Source: Adineta ricciae
Taxonomy: Eukaryota; Rotifera; Eurotatoria; Adinetida; Adinetidae
Reading direction: 5' to 3'
Assembly: GCA_905250025.1 (NCBI GenBank)
Contig: CAJNOJ010000055.1
Location: 414,189-478,188 of the forward strand
Length of the DNA stretch: 64,000 bases
Both the position numbers and the translations under genes were made by a program. Position 1 is the first letter of the stretch. Each line of letters starts with the position of its first letter. This document shows, in pieces, positions 1-11,755 of the stretch. The notes beneath the pieces are model-generated. The model searched no databases and was not told the origin of the DNA. It saw only the letters and a list, made by a program, of their open reading frames with translations.

Positions 1-749
1 CGTTACTTAAGCATCTCAAAGACGAGTTAAACAAATTTACTGTGCTGAGTAAAATTTACGAGAAGCTTCACTTGTTAATAGTCGTAGCAGAAGGCGAGGA
101 GTTTGTCAACTTGCTAGAGCGAAGATCTATGTCTGGAAATGTATTTACACACTTTACGTGGGTATTGAAGATCTTGAATAAGCTCCTCAGGAAATCCGTG
201 GCAGTGATGGTCGATGGAATTGACGAAAGTCACTACTTTTTGCAAAAAAACACCGAGAGCAGAAAAGCATTAGAATCGTTCTTTCGTTCTTCTGTTTCGA
301 ATAAGATTGAGTCACTGGTACTGGCCCAACATTTCTATTTAGCTCTATTCTATCCTCAAATTAACGCCACTAACTTTCAAGATGCAATTCGTCGAAGTGA
401 CAAATTTCTGACGCATCCAATACAATGGGATACCAACGCATTGATGAATTACGCTGATACTGTCTTACAAGAGATGAACAGAGATGCTTCAACGGATCGG
501 TGTCGAGAGTTTACAGATTTTGCAGCACTGGTCAATTACCACAATCCAAACATCACCGAGATCATTAATCACCTCCAAACACCACGAGAACTTCATCAGT
601 TCGTGCAGAAATTAATCGTGGAAATGAACAATAGTGCAAAAGACAACGACAAGCCATTTATCGCTACTTACGAAAATGTCCGAAAAGCATACTCAGAAGC
701 AGAAACTCTCTTTAATAGAGATGATAAACTAATTGAAACCGAGCCGTAG
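1..749 (+). CDS. C-terminal part of a putative P-loop NTPase (5' end outside the window)
   Basis: The reading frame is open from base 3 to the TAG at 747-749, with no obvious ATG at its left end, so this is the end of a gene or exon that starts upstream. A short hydrophobic run ending in acidic residues (VAVMVDGIDE, near 200-230) resembles a Walker B strand of STAND/AAA-type ATPases. Alternating hydrophobic and charged helices follow, and the tail is hydrophilic. No Walker A motif is visible because that part would lie upstream. I do not recognise the family; the NTPase label rests only on the Walker B-like strand. AATAAA signals follow at about 769 and 909. Confidence 0.5.
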   Translation, partial: LLKHLKDELNKFTVLSKIYEKLHLLIVVAEGEEFVNLLERRSMSGNVFTHFTWVLKILNKLLRKSVAVMVDGIDESHYFLQKNTESRKALESFFRSSVSNKIESLVLAQHFYLALFYPQINATNFQDAIRRSDKFLTHPIQWDTNALMNYADTVLQEMNRDASTDRCREFTDFAALVNYHNPNITEIINHLQTPRELHQFVQKLIVEMNNSAKDNDKPFIATYENVRKAYSEAETLFNRDDKLIETEP

Positions 750-1227
750 ATATGCAATCGTTCTCTATATAATAAACACTTAATTGTTCTGTACATCATT
801 CTGTTTCTCTTTGCAGATATTCGATAGTTCAGTAGATGTCGCTGGACGACGGTGTGCTTCGTTCTAACAATGTAATACAATGAGAGTGAATGTCTGTCGT
901 TGATGGCGAATAAATAAACAAATGAGGTAAAAGTAGAATGTCATTGCTTACAGATTTTCTTTGTGCTATACAATCCTATCTGCGCGTCGTCCTTTCATAG
1001 AATCACAAATGCATTTTCTGTTTATATATCCCCAACAAATGAAAATTTGATCGGATTGCTATTCAAAACAATGTTTCTCTTTATTTACTTGATTGACAAG
1101 CCAAAGAAACACGTTAATCATATTTATTCAATTAAAATCGACTCGAATTTTTTTTGTCTTTTGTACTTTAGATTGTATATATAAAAGCCTAATGATGTAC
1201 TTTTAATGAGAAATATTTCGATTGAAT
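750..1227. other. Intergenic: 3' UTR and arrestin upstream region
   Basis: No gene is seen. The stretch holds polyadenylation-type AATAAA motifs shortly after the upstream stop codon and AT-rich sequence ahead of the arrestin start codon at 1228. Confidence 0.6.
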
Positions 1228-4200
1228 ATGGCACAACAACAAACAAATGGCAACGGTGCTCTTGATTTAAGTTTAGATGATTCGAAGAAACAAGGAACAA
1301 GGTACGTGTCGTGTTCGATTCTCGCTCGGAACTCCCATTCACTGGTTGACTCTTAACCATGACAATGGAAGTTTTTCCTGTAAATTGATATATTAGGGTT
1401 TAGCTTTTGTTTTTCGTTTTGCTCCGAAGGCATTTTAATTACAAAAATGATAGCATGAGTAGCACCACCATCATCCTTTCTTTTCCTTCTCAGAAACGGT
1501 CCTTCCGCTGCCATGGCTGTTTTTGCTTTCAACGTTCTTCGGTTCCGTTTCTCGTCTCGCACCAAGCAGCCTTGAAAGAACAGAAAAAGAAGAGACCGAG
1601 CGTTGGAGAGAATCATAAAAAAAAGCAAAAGAATGAGAAATAGCGTCAAGTTGATATGAGAAACAGCGGTAAAGAGGACATCGATGCATCATCTTAGTGA
1701 CTACAATATGTTTCAGAAACAAGAAGAATGAGTTGAAAGTGCACGTATAGTCATTAGTCGCTCGATCCATTTGCTCTTGTCGCATTCAATCATATTTAAC
1801 CATGATTATTTCGCCATCTAATATCTTATGAAACCGTAAGTAAGATCAAGATGATTTATTGTTTGTTTGGGGTTTTTTTTGTCACAATTTCGTCGAAGAA
1901 TTGCTCAGGTACATTGCTAAACCGACATTAGTTAGGGGTCAGGGAATCCGAGAATGGAAATTTTCTTCGCAAAGATAATATTTCACTCGAACGTTCCGTT
2001 CTTACAAATCCTTTGAATATAAAGTAACAAGTGATTTTTTTTTCTTTCGATGATTGGATCGTTTTCTGCAAATGTTCATGAGAGAACACTATCCTTGTGG
2101 GCGTCTACATCCGTTTTAATAATAAAAACCTTTGAATAACTGCAGGAGATCTTTTTCTTCTCCTGTGCAAAGTAACTGTAAACATTTCATTATATTCTTT
2201 TTAACCTTTAGTTTCTCGTGTAACGGAAGTTCGAGCAAAATGTCTCATTTTCTGATAAGATTCATGGTTAAAGATAATCCTTCGGAGAATATAGTTGTTG
2301 GCTGAAACAAAAACATTATCTTTCATTCATCCGGAAAACTGCTACAAATTTTCTTCTTCTTTTGCTTCTTTGATTGTCATCATATTTCTTGTCAAAGGAG
2401 AAAAAGCTGTTTTTTGACTTCTATTAGCAATGCCTTTTCAATTGATGCGTTTAGATAGATCGAATGATTGATTGATAGATGAAATAAGACATATCATGTC
2501 TGAAGGACTTCTGCATCTTATCATCAACCTCCGATCGTGTTAATCTTCGATTGATTAATTTTTTCTCTCTTGTGTTTTTTTTAGAGTCTTCAAAAAAAGT
2601 AGTCCCAATTCGAAGGTAAGAATAGAAGACGAATTCTTCCGAAGATCTAGCTCATCCTTTGTTTAGATAACATGTTACCTTGGAAAACGAGATTTTATCG
2701 ACTATTCGGATCATATCGATCCGATCGGTATGTTTACATTCTTGAAAAAAGGATTTGTGCTAGACCAATCTGTTTATTTTAGATGGCGTCGTTCTAGTCG
2801 ATCCGGAATATATCAAAGATCGTAAAGTATATGCATGTGTCTTAGCAGGTACAGTGAAAGTGTTTGTCCGACTGGTGTACACATGATTTATTTCTTGATT
2901 AATATAGCATTTCGCTATGGTCGCGAGGATCTCGATGTTCTTGGTCTAACATTTCGAAAAGATTTATTCTGCTCGACTCAACAAATCTATCCTCCTATTG
3001 ATGATCAGAAGAAGCCTTTAACCCATTTACAACAGCGACTCCTACGGAAATTGGGACCCAACGCGTATCCATTCTACTTTGAAGTAAGACTTCCTTATGA
3101 AAAATTCTTCATCTATGTTCCGTACTTAGATTCCACAAAGCGCGCCTGCATCTGTTACGTTACAACCAGCTGCTGGTGATACAGGCAAGCCATGTGGTGT
3201 GGATTATGAACTAAAAACTTATGTCGCTGAGACAAGTGAAGATAAATCTCATAAACGAAGTTCAGTTCGCTTAGCAATAAGAAAATTAACTTATGCCCCG
3301 GAAACTCCTGCCCCTCAGCCCGTCATCGAAGCACATAAGGACTTCATGATGTCACCAGCACCACTCCACCTTGAGTGCACACTCGATAAAGAGGTAGAAC
3401 ATTTTGAAATTTTCCTTCGGTTGAGTGGTCTTCTACATAAAACGATTCTAGATGTATTATCACGGTGAAAGTATCAACGTTAATGTCGTGGTTACAAATA
3501 ATTCCAGCAAAACCTTACGAAAAATTCGTATATCAGGTAAGAATCGGTCGACTGAGACGACGATGTTGGTCTTCGCGTTGAGTAGTTCGCCTTTTCTTCT
3601 TCTGAAAATAAAACTTGTCTATCTCTCAATCCCTGATTACCGATCTGTAGTTGTTCAATATGCTGAAATCTGCTTGTACTCATCAACACAGTACAAGTGT
3701 GATGTAGCTGTTATTGAATCAAGGTAGGTTACTTTTTTTTCTCGATTTGCTCGGTATTTTATTATGTTTTGTCTCTCTCTCTCTTTCTCTCTTTAACTGT
3801 CGCTTTGATCGATGTTGCGATTTAATGTTGTGCGCTTTGAAAATATATTCTAGTTAAGCAATATGCTGAAATCTGTATGTTTACCAATGCTCATTACAAA
3901 TGTACTGTCGCCGAATTGGAAACTGAGTATGCATTTTGTTTCTTCTATGCTTGATTTTTGCTTTTGATTATGAAGTCGAAATCGCTAACATTTACTAACT
4001 GTTCTCTCGATGTTTTTCAGCGAAGGCTTTCCAATCACGCCCTGTTCGACTTTAACGAAAGTGTATTCTTTAACGCCGCTCTTGGCAAACAACAAAGATA
4101 AACGTGGTCTTGCTCTGGATGGCAAATTGAAGCACGAAGATACGAATTTAGCTTCGTCAACTATGTAAGTTTATTCGCGAATGAACCTGTTGACGTTCGT

Positions 4201-4675
4201 AATTGCTTCATCGTAGAATTCGAAGTACAACACAAAAGGAAAATCTTGGCATCATCGTGCAATACAAAGTGAAAGTTAAATTAATTGTCGCTATGGGAGG
4301 GTTTGTTCATTACTTGACATTCTTTGCTAATTACATACGATTTGGATCTTTTGCAGAGATTTAGCAGTGGAATTACCATTTACGTTGACACATCCTAAAC
4401 CTCCGCCAACACCTTCACCATCTCGACAACTCGAGTTTGTTACTAATCAACAGAATGTGAACGATCAACAAGCAGTTGACATCCCAATCGATCATAATTT
4501 GATTCAACTTGACACAAAGTTTGTTTTCCTACGTTTCATCTGAACAAACCGATTCATCGATTCTTTGAAATTTAGTTTCGACAATACTGGTCATGACGAT
4601 GACTTCATATTCGAAGAATTTGCACGTATACGCCTCAAAGGTCATGACAGTGGTCATGAAGATACGGAAGCCTAG
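1228..4675 (+). CDS. ARRB: Beta-arrestin, 12 coding exons with one duplicated alternative exon
   Basis: Non-visual arrestins bind phosphorylated GPCRs, uncouple them from G proteins and link them to clathrin/AP-2. Exons read: 1228-1301, 2585-2615, 2667-2727, 2783-2848, 2908-3083, 3130-3393, 3452-3536, then 3651-3723 or 3854-3926, 4021-4164, 4217-4300, 4357-4518, 4576-4675. With one alternative exon the coding length is 1,320 nt (439 aa; vertebrate beta-arrestins are about 410-420). Visible hallmarks are [10 protein letters not shown], the polar-core region [27 protein letters not shown] (lariat loop) and, near the end, the AP-2 binding motif [13 protein letters not shown]. Intron 1 is long (1.28 kb); most others are 46-130 nt. 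The tail between the beta-sandwich and the AP-2 motif is proline-rich and then low in similarity. Identification is firm; exon borders are by reading GT/AG and family similarity. Confidence 0.95.
3651..3723 (+). other. Arrestin alternative exon A (73 nt)
   Basis: After the phase-1 exon ending at 3536, this exon encodes [20 protein letters not shown] and a short tail, and ends in phase 2 before GTAGGT. It covers the same arrestin segment as the exon at 3854-3926, with the same length and phases. Confidence 0.85.
3854..3926 (+). other. Arrestin alternative exon B (73 nt)
   Basis: It encodes [20 protein letters not shown] and a short tail, between TTCTAG and GTATGC. It is homologous to exon A at 3651-3723 and has the same length and the same phases. 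If A and B were spliced together, the A-B junction would read AGT TAA, an immediate stop; skipping both shifts the frame. The sequence therefore permits only one of the two. Confidence 0.85.
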
Positions 4676-5465
4676 ATGAATCTTTACATCTGAATATGAA
4701 TCAAACAAAAGTCTATACGTTCTGGTTTCTTCAAGATCTGTTCATATTTTAAAACAATGCGAACCGCCGTGATTTTTGTCTCTCTTGTTCTGTTCTGTTC
4801 ATTGCTTTCCTTCTTTGTTTGTTGTACATACATTGTTGTTCTGTGTATCTCATGCTTTCTCTTCTTTATCTCTCTCTCTCTCTCTCTTTCTCATTCATTC
4901 AACATTATAAAACAACACTAAACTAAACTCAATGAATACGAGAATTCTTAAGTCTATTTATAATATAACATTTCTTATTACATCTCAAATAAAACAAAAA
5001 AACGAGAAATGTGATTTCCTTGCAAATCGAAACTCGATATTGATTATTTATTTATAAAGATTCCTTTTGATTCGGTGATGTTGGATACTCTTCGAAAGCG
5101 AGCTTTTTCCTATTCGTCGACAAGATACTCATTTGCATGTTTTTCTTTCTCTTCCTTTGTGTAATCTGATCAAGTAAGAGTCTCTTTCAATTGTCGGTCT
5201 TCCTCATCACTGTCGATCAGACTGACTGGAACTGAATTATGATTGACTTTTGAAAACCGACTGACTTACATGTCAAGTCAGTGCAATAGAACGACTTCAA
5301 CTTCAATCAGCGATTGTTTGATCAGTTGTTTTTTTTCTTCGTTATCCAGCAAACAAGGTAAGTGTGTGTTAATGAAAAGAAAAACGTTGTACAAAAGCTG
5401 AAAAATAATGCACATCAAAGACGCGAGGAAGATCAGAAATGAATTTGAAAAGGTCTGGTGAAATG
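4676..5465. other. Intergenic between convergent arrestin and PGAP2
   Basis: This is 3' flanking sequence of two convergent genes. It holds a CT-rich tract at about 4868-4890 and an AATAAA at about 4988. No further gene is seen. Confidence 0.6.
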
Positions 5466-6412
5466 TTAGCGGGAAACAACATAAGAGTCTTTCCGTTCGT
5501 GATCGTTCTCTTTCTCACAATCATAGTTTAATTTGGCCGTTGTTTTATTATAAATCGTCAATTCGAAGTGATTGAAATCCCAACAAACCTACGGATGAAA
5601 GTGTGACGTTGATCAACAAAAAAAAACTTCTCGAGTTAACTTACTGTCGCGTGATAGCCCATAATTAAACAGCAGATAATATATTCACAGGCGGAAAAAT
5701 AACTCCACGCTGTCGACGGTTGACCAATGTTATTCGAGCATTTGCTCGTATGTCTTATGTAAGCAAATACTAATAGGAGCGAAAAGATAAATGCCGAACA
5801 GAATAAACGCATCTTCCATTGGTAGGATGTTTGAAAGCGAAATTTCTTATTCTTTTCATCAAATTCGTGAATTAGCCAACATTTGTATAGCAATTGTCGA
5901 AAGAGAATTAAACAGGTAATCATTCGAAGTGTTGACGACAACATAAAGATAATAAATGCCTTTTCATGAAGAGCATAGTCTTCTTTGGATGATATGTAAG
6001 ACAAAAGAATTAAGCCGAAAACTTCGCATAATTCAAAGAACGTGTTCAATCGAATCAATTGTCTTAAAATGAAGTATTTCATTCCCGAATTGTATTTCAA
6101 TTTCGACAGACTTGTTCGAAACTGATTATGATAGAGTGAAGCGATTAAGAATCGCGGAAAGCAATGAAATGCAATGGCCATGCGCCAAATGTATTTACCG
6201 GGTGACACACCAATGACGGAAGAGAACGATGGAATAAAATTGCGAGATCCACATTCGGATTCAAATATTTGCTCTTTGGTGAAGAGAACCGAGGTAATAA
6301 AACTTGCCACCATGCCGACAAATGGTAAACTAACAATTAAATTTGTTAAGTATGGAAATGATATGCGAACATTCGTTTCCGATGGTATTCGTTCATTTCT
6401 ATTATTTTCCAT
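5466..6412 (-). CDS. PGAP2: Post-GPI attachment to proteins factor 2 (PGAP2/FRAG1 family)
   Basis: PGAP2 is a multi-pass Golgi membrane protein required for fatty-acid remodelling of GPI anchors. Exon 1 (6412-5645) carries an N-terminal membrane segment, the conserved CGSRNFIPSFSS and SPGKYIWRMAIAFHCFPRFL blocks, and further transmembrane helices. The uninterrupted frame would stop at 5636, but a strict GTAAGT donor sits just before that stop, and an acceptor at 5589 continues with VCWDF, matching the family's C-terminal tryptophan-rich WDF region. I therefore extend the gene with exon 2 (5588-5466), giving 296 aa, close to the family's usual 250-315. It is convergent with arrestin. Confidence 0.88.
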
Positions 6413-6727
6413 AGCTTTTCCTTATTTGTTAAATAAATCACTGGTTGTTGTTATGAATAGAAGAGAAAAGAAAGATGTCAGAGTCGCATGATTTCTGTTT
6501 ATCCAATTACTGTAGCGCAACGAAGAGGGCGCAATTGCATGGCGTTAGTCGAATAGAAAAGAACAAGCCGTGCAGAAAATCTACTTTTCTTGTGTATGTG
6601 GAACAATGGGTTTTTGTCGTAATTGACAAAACTTCGTTTGATCGATGAGTCGAACGAAAACTATCAATGAAAGTTGTTTCTTTTTTCTTTATTCTAAACA
6701 TGAAAAAAGGTCATTCGGCAGGTTAAT

Positions 6728-8376
6728 TCATTCCTTGGGTGCTCTGTGGTCACTGGAAGTCGATTTTTGTCGTTGGAGACTTTTCTCCGAACCATGACGA
6801 CTGCTCCGTCTGGAACCACTATGATTCGACTGTGAAAAAAGAATAGGAAATATTTCAATTTGTAGAAATATTCAAGATTTACTTGTCGAAGTGAATCATT
6901 CAACCGTTGATATTGATCCACACGTTGATTAACAACATCTCGAATCGTCGAATCAAGCAGCGTTCGACTAATATTTAATTGATTTACTTGGCTCATAGTT
7001 TGATCCATCAACCAAGGTATAAATGACGCTTCCGTTTCTAAAAAACATTGGAGTTTTGCTAAGATTTGCATATGAAAACTTCAAAATCCGAACCGCGTTC
7101 AACAGGATCGTAGAAGTAGCCATTTTCTCTCAGATTGTTGAACACACTTGGTACAAGATCTTGTAAATACGCTCGTGAGAAAGCTCGAGCGGCAATCTTC
7201 TCTTGCGCTTCACGCTCTGCACGATGTACTTCTTCTTCTTGTTGCATACGGCGATCTTTTTCCGTACGCAAACGCTTCTCTTGTTCTTCAGATCGCTGTA
7301 ATTCAACCAATTCCGCATTACGCGATTCTTCGTAGTCTCGTTGTTGATCGCGCATTCTTCTCATCTCTTCTTCTTGAGAAACTTCAACCAAAGCTTGTTC
7401 AACAGTTCGTCCAGCAAGAACTTCAACAATCGGTCGGACTTCCACATTGAAATTGAACAACTAAAACAGATGGTCAATGTAGTGAAAGGAAGAATGGATG
7501 AGATTTACATCGCCGGTTTCGATCTGTGTAGCAGTATCTCTACCAGTCGCTTGCGGAATGTACAATGGTGTCGGGGGTCGATCGAGAAATCGATCTGTTT
7601 GAATAAATACGTCTGCCTCTTCAACTCGGTCACTAAAGAGAATTTCAAGATGTTATGTTCAAATGCATTAATCTAATGAGAGAAAATGAAGATAATAATT
7701 GGACATAAATGTGTTACTAAATTAACCATTGAGAAGGACGGTATAGACAGTTAATAACTGAAAATCGTTTCCGAAGATGTGTTTGTGCTCGAATTAGAAT
7801 GAGCAGTCTCGATTTCGAATGAGAAAGAAACTTACGTGAGTTCTTCGAGATAAAGTTCAGTTTGCACATTGATATGTTTACGATCTTGAACTGGCTCAGG
7901 GGTTACAGTTCGAAAGAATTGCCGAGCTTTTCGTCGAGCGGCAACACGTTGTCTTGCTTCCTGTTGACGCTGAATAGTGATTAGATTTAGTGGTGTTTGC
8001 TGTGATCAACTAAATAATGGAAAAAGATTTATAGTTGAAAGTTCAGATTTTACTGTCGGAAGCGAATGCATAGCATAGGTATTTCCACGAACGATACGAC
8101 GATCGTACATAAGATTTCCCACCGAAATCGATTCATTTCTAAACGGAAAGAATCGAATGGGGACGGGAGGATAGTTTTCCAGAAAAAAACGTACGTAGGT
8201 GGAACTACTGTTGGTCGAAATTTGAATCGTTGTCGTTGAGCAGCTTTTGGCTGACTGGAATACGAATATGTTGAATTACCTTGCTTGGAAAGTCTGCTCT
8301 GCATTTGGGAAAGAATACGTCGGGATAAATCACAATCAAACTTGTTTTTAGTTTCAGTTGGGACTCTACTTGGCAA
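6728..8376 (-). CDS. RSPH3: Radial spoke head protein 3 (5' exon uncertain)
   Basis: RSPH3 is a stalk/A-kinase-anchoring component of axonemal radial spokes. Read on the minus strand, the exons give YSSQPKAAQRQRFKFRP, then GNLMYDRRIVRGNTYA, then RKHINVQTELYLEEL, then a segment with RFLDRPPTPLYIP, then LFNFNVEVRPIVEVLAGRTV followed by a long charged coiled coil, IAARAFSRAYLQDLVPSVF, GYFYDPVER, FIPWLM, and a serine/arginine-rich tail ending at TGA 6728. Order and motifs match the family throughout. The most upstream supported exon ends at an acceptor (8376) with no ATG, so a first coding exon must lie further right. A candidate ATG at 8792 opens a short frame, but the splice to it is unproved. 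Ciliary function fits a ciliated animal. Confidence 0.92.
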
Positions 8377-9093
8377 CTAAGGTTAACACAAAGAAGAGAT
8401 AAATAAAAGCGTGAATTTTTATGGGTTGAATTAAAGAAATTTATTGGAAAACTTAGAAAAGTATGACAGACTTTAATGAACAAAGAAAGCGTCCTCTGTT
8501 GTAAAGGCAAGAATGTTAAATGATGACGCTTATTTTTGTATTTTCACACCTGCTTTTCGTAATGCACGTTTGTTTTCGATCAAAAGAATGAAAGAGTTTC
8601 ATATAGTTGTTATTGTCGGATCAAAACAAGCATTTTTCGATTGTCGACTCGTTTCTATCAAACAGTTCACATTGTACATAGACGGAGATGATAGTTGAAT
8701 GAATGATTAGACACCGCTCTACGGGTTTTAGAGAAGCTATTCAATTGCATGTGTTGTGGAGCCGCAGGAATGACTGCCGAAGAATGAGTCATGATAAACA
8801 GTGGATTAGCAACGTTCGTCTATTTGAAACAGCGATTTATCTTGGAGGCTACCTTTTGTATGCGGAAACTACCCTGATTATACTTTCGTTGCTACAACAA
8901 TGGAAGAAGAAGAATAGAAAATATTGGTATATAATTACTCATTGTATGCTCGGAAGTGCTGTAAAACGAAATTATTCCAACAAAACTGATTTTGTGGCCG
9001 TCAAAGAAGCCCGTCTGCTAGAGTAAACATGACGAATTTGACTGACTATAAATACCTTGGTTTCTGTCGCTATTTTCAGTAGTCAACGATAAA
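8377..9093. promoter_or_regulatory. RSPH3 5' region and TM2-gene promoter (TATA at 9047-9054)
   Basis: A canonical TATAAATA stands at 9047-9054, about 40 nt upstream of the TM2-protein ATG at 9094. The rest probably contains the first exon and intron of the divergent RSPH3 gene. Plus-strand open frames here (8513-8698, 8703-9026) have no features of real proteins. Confidence 0.55.
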
Positions 9094-9513
9094 ATGTCCA
9101 CAGCATATCTACTCTACTTTATTGTCCTTCTATACAGCATTCAAATTGTCCCTTCACTTTCGCTTGCTACAACATCGTGCACTTCCAATAGTGATTGTGG
9201 TTCCAATGGTAAATGCTCCTTGACCACGAATACATGTAACTGTACTACAAGTGGTTATGTTACCGTTCAATCTAGTCAGCCATGTGCCTATGAACAAAAG
9301 AAAAAACTCAATGCATTTTTACTGTCGTTCTTCATAGGCTGCTTCGGAGCCGATTGGTTCTATTTAGCGGCTGGCAGCGGTGGGTATATTACAGCAGGTG
9401 TATTTAAATTACTAACACTTGGCGGTTTTGGTGTTTGGGCTTTAGCTGATTGGATTCGCATACTGACCGATAATTTTCCTGATGGGCAAGGTGTAGCATT
9501 ACAAGGTTGGTGA
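9094..9513 (+). CDS. Secretory-signal TM2-domain membrane protein
   Basis: This is a 139-residue intronless gene. Residues 1-25 form a signal peptide. They are followed by a small cysteine-rich, EGF-like segment (about residues 28-65, six cysteines) and then a TM2 domain: a charged linker EQKKK, a first helix FLLSFFIGCFGADWFYL, a glycine-rich turn, and a second helix ending GVWALADWIRIL. The DWFYL and ALADWIRI signatures are typical of TM2 proteins. TM2D proteins in animals are linked to Notch and amyloid pathways, but TM2 domains also occur widely in microbes, so the specific role is open. A TATA box lies about 40 nt upstream, and AATAAA follows at 9609. Confidence 0.85.
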   Translation: MSTAYLLYFIVLLYSIQIVPSLSLATTSCTSNSDCGSNGKCSLTTNTCNCTTSGYVTVQSSQPCAYEQKKKLNAFLLSFFIGCFGADWFYLAAGSGGYITAGVFKLLTLGGFGVWALADWIRILTDNFPDGQGVALQGW

Positions 9514-10431
9514 GCTAATTTTCATGCATCGAATAATCCAGACTGCTATCGAACAATTCCGAAACATTCCTTTTTCGTGTGTGCTATCATAACATTTACT
9601 CTTTTTTCAATAAATTATTCGAGAGAAACTATTTACATACTTATGAATGCAAACAAAAGACGGATCGCGCAAACTAACGTCGTAAGTGGGCGATTTTCAA
9701 AGTAGATTATTCGCAATAGATAACTGACTATTCTCTTAAAGCGTATGTTTATTTCTAATTTTGTTCTATCGTTTTGCTTTCTATTCTCCTCATTTGGCGA
9801 GATTTCGTGTTTTCGAGCAAAGACTCATCTTTTATTATTCATTCGGGGTAAGATGACCATTCTGACATTTGAATGATTACTGATTTTCTCTTTCATGAAA
9901 TACAAATGCGCATATTCAATAAAAAAGAGTAGGCAACCATAGTTCTTTTCTTTCCTTTCCATTCTCTTTCATCTCGGTTTTTTCCTTTTTATTGCTGCTT
10001 ATTGTAAATTGCTTCGTCATACATGTTGACCACATTTCATCTGGAATATTAATGTAAGGATTTGCATGATGCATCGCTGGTATCTATAGATAATTAGACG
10101 ATTGTACGCAGCGTTTCGTTCACAGCTTATTCGATTGATATTCATGAGAACCATTCATATAAATTTGATTTGAAGAGCTAATTGCGATCAAGTTTTACAA
10201 AGCGAAGGTCATTCTTGCTCTGACACCATTATTTAGTAAACTAGCAGAGTAAGGAGGAGTCAGCAAAGAATTTTGTTTTTTACGAGTCTTGTCTACCAGG
10301 AGAAAAATATTCATTTGTCGTTTCTATGGAACAATTTTTCTTCCCGTCGTAGTTTTACTTTTACATAACCCTTCTATTACGAGACCCATACATTCGTGTT
10401 TATTTCTTTTTTCTTTCAAGAGCATAAACAA
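9514..10431. other. Intergenic
   Basis: After the AATAAA at 9609 I see only AT-rich sequence with no convincing exon. The pyrimidine tract ending in CAAG just before 10421 may be a splice acceptor for the next gene, implying an untranslated 5' exon somewhere here. Confidence 0.5.
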
Positions 10432-10938
10432 ATGTCATATTGGGAACTAGAGGCATGTGCTTTTATTTACGATAAGGATGGAATCACGCGTACGGCTGTG
10501 GGTATCCGATCGTCATGGGAAGACTTGCGCTATGAGTTCAGTCGCCAGGGATCTTCGTGCCCTGTAGAAAATGCGATTCACTATAGAACTATCAGTACCA
10601 CCGGTCCGAAATTATTTGCGGTATCTCCTGATCTATTACGAGTATTCTATCATCGTGCCAGTGGATGGCATCAGTACAGAACTGCTCGATGGGTACATCG
10701 CGATACACTTCTTCAATTACTGTTGCATCTCAATCGACACGATGATGATGACGATGAAGAACCTTCGCAAGAAGACAACAATGGACAAGATCGAAAGGAT
10801 AGTTATGGGCAACAATCGAAAAGTTTAACACCATTGAATGATTTAAACGCTATGCATATCAACTTACAAATGTTATACTATTGTTTATTGCACATGATAC
10901 GATTTGTTCAACGACCGATCCGTTCTATTCAATATTAA
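10432..10938 (+). CDS. Orphan protein with acidic linker
   Basis: The protein has 168 residues from the ATG at 10432. That ATG is preferred to the in-frame one at 10396, because the latter lies in a T-rich, intron-like tract. The N-terminal two thirds look like a compact alpha/beta domain (WELEACAFIYDKDG, RTARWVHRDTLLQLLLHL). An aspartate/glutamate run (DDDDDEE) and a Q/N/S-rich linker follow, then a hydrophobic C-terminal helix. I do not recognise the family. The repeated aromatic positions and sustained open frame argue for a real gene; expression evidence would be decisive. Confidence 0.5.
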   Translation: MSYWELEACAFIYDKDGITRTAVGIRSSWEDLRYEFSRQGSSCPVENAIHYRTISTTGPKLFAVSPDLLRVFYHRASGWHQYRTARWVHRDTLLQLLLHLNRHDDDDDEEPSQEDNNGQDRKDSYGQQSKSLTPLNDLNAMHINLQMLYYCLLHMIRFVQRPIRSIQY

Positions 10939-11755
10939 TCCGATTTATTAGGAGTACTTTAATACCTTAACCAGATTAAACTATTCATGTATATAGTAAA
11001 GATGCAAATGTTCGTAAAAGTTTTAATATTGCCAATAGAAGTACTATCAACTGAATATCAAACATATTGTTGTCTTGTATATTGCGTCATATGTTTTTGT
11101 CTAGCGGCCATCAGTACAACGCATCCTAAGATGAGTCTTGAATGATATTGGTCGCTGATATTTTTTGGGCCAAGTTCGAAAAGAAGAACCTTGATTCAGC
11201 TTGAATAAGATAGGAATACACCACACCAGCGACACCACTTCACCATCGTTATACAGTATAAGATTGTTGCCATAGCTGTGCTACACATCAACAAATGATT
11301 GACTATATGCATACGAGGTTCTGTTCGCTGTACTACAGTGACGATAGGAAGACTAACTGTCATGGCCAAAGTAGAAAATCTTCTACACGAGCGGTAGTTT
11401 CAAAATAATGATGAATACATGCAGCGAACTTAATCGAAGTGACAGTATCAGTGCTTGTATGACAAAATAGACACGCGGTCACTCGCATGTTTAAAGATTC
11501 TCTCAAGTACTATTCTATTCTATCTGTCGAAAACAATCATCAGTATTCAATTTTAACCTTCTAGGTCATTCTTTTCATTATAAATTAATGTTTTAATCTC
11601 AAAGTGAAAGAAAAATGAACTGAAAATCAGCGTGCACCTTTGTTTGCATGCTTACATGTAATATCATACTGAAAATAATATGCAAGAGATTCTATTAATA
11701 CAATCTTTATCCGTGCTTGTTCTCAAGAAGGAGCTGACTTTCATTTTATTCAATT
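10939..11755. other. Intergenic between convergent genes
   Basis: No open frame or RNA gene is recognisable. AT-rich sequence separates the orphan gene from the end of the beta-helix gene. Confidence 0.55.

Noticed and set aside
5636..5644. PGAP2 ending at TAA 5636
   Set aside because: A GTAAGT donor precedes the stop, and the next exon restores the family's WDF C-terminus.
8703..9026. 107-aa plus-strand frame
   Set aside because: It probably overlaps the first exon or promoter of RSPH3 on the other strand and has no family features.
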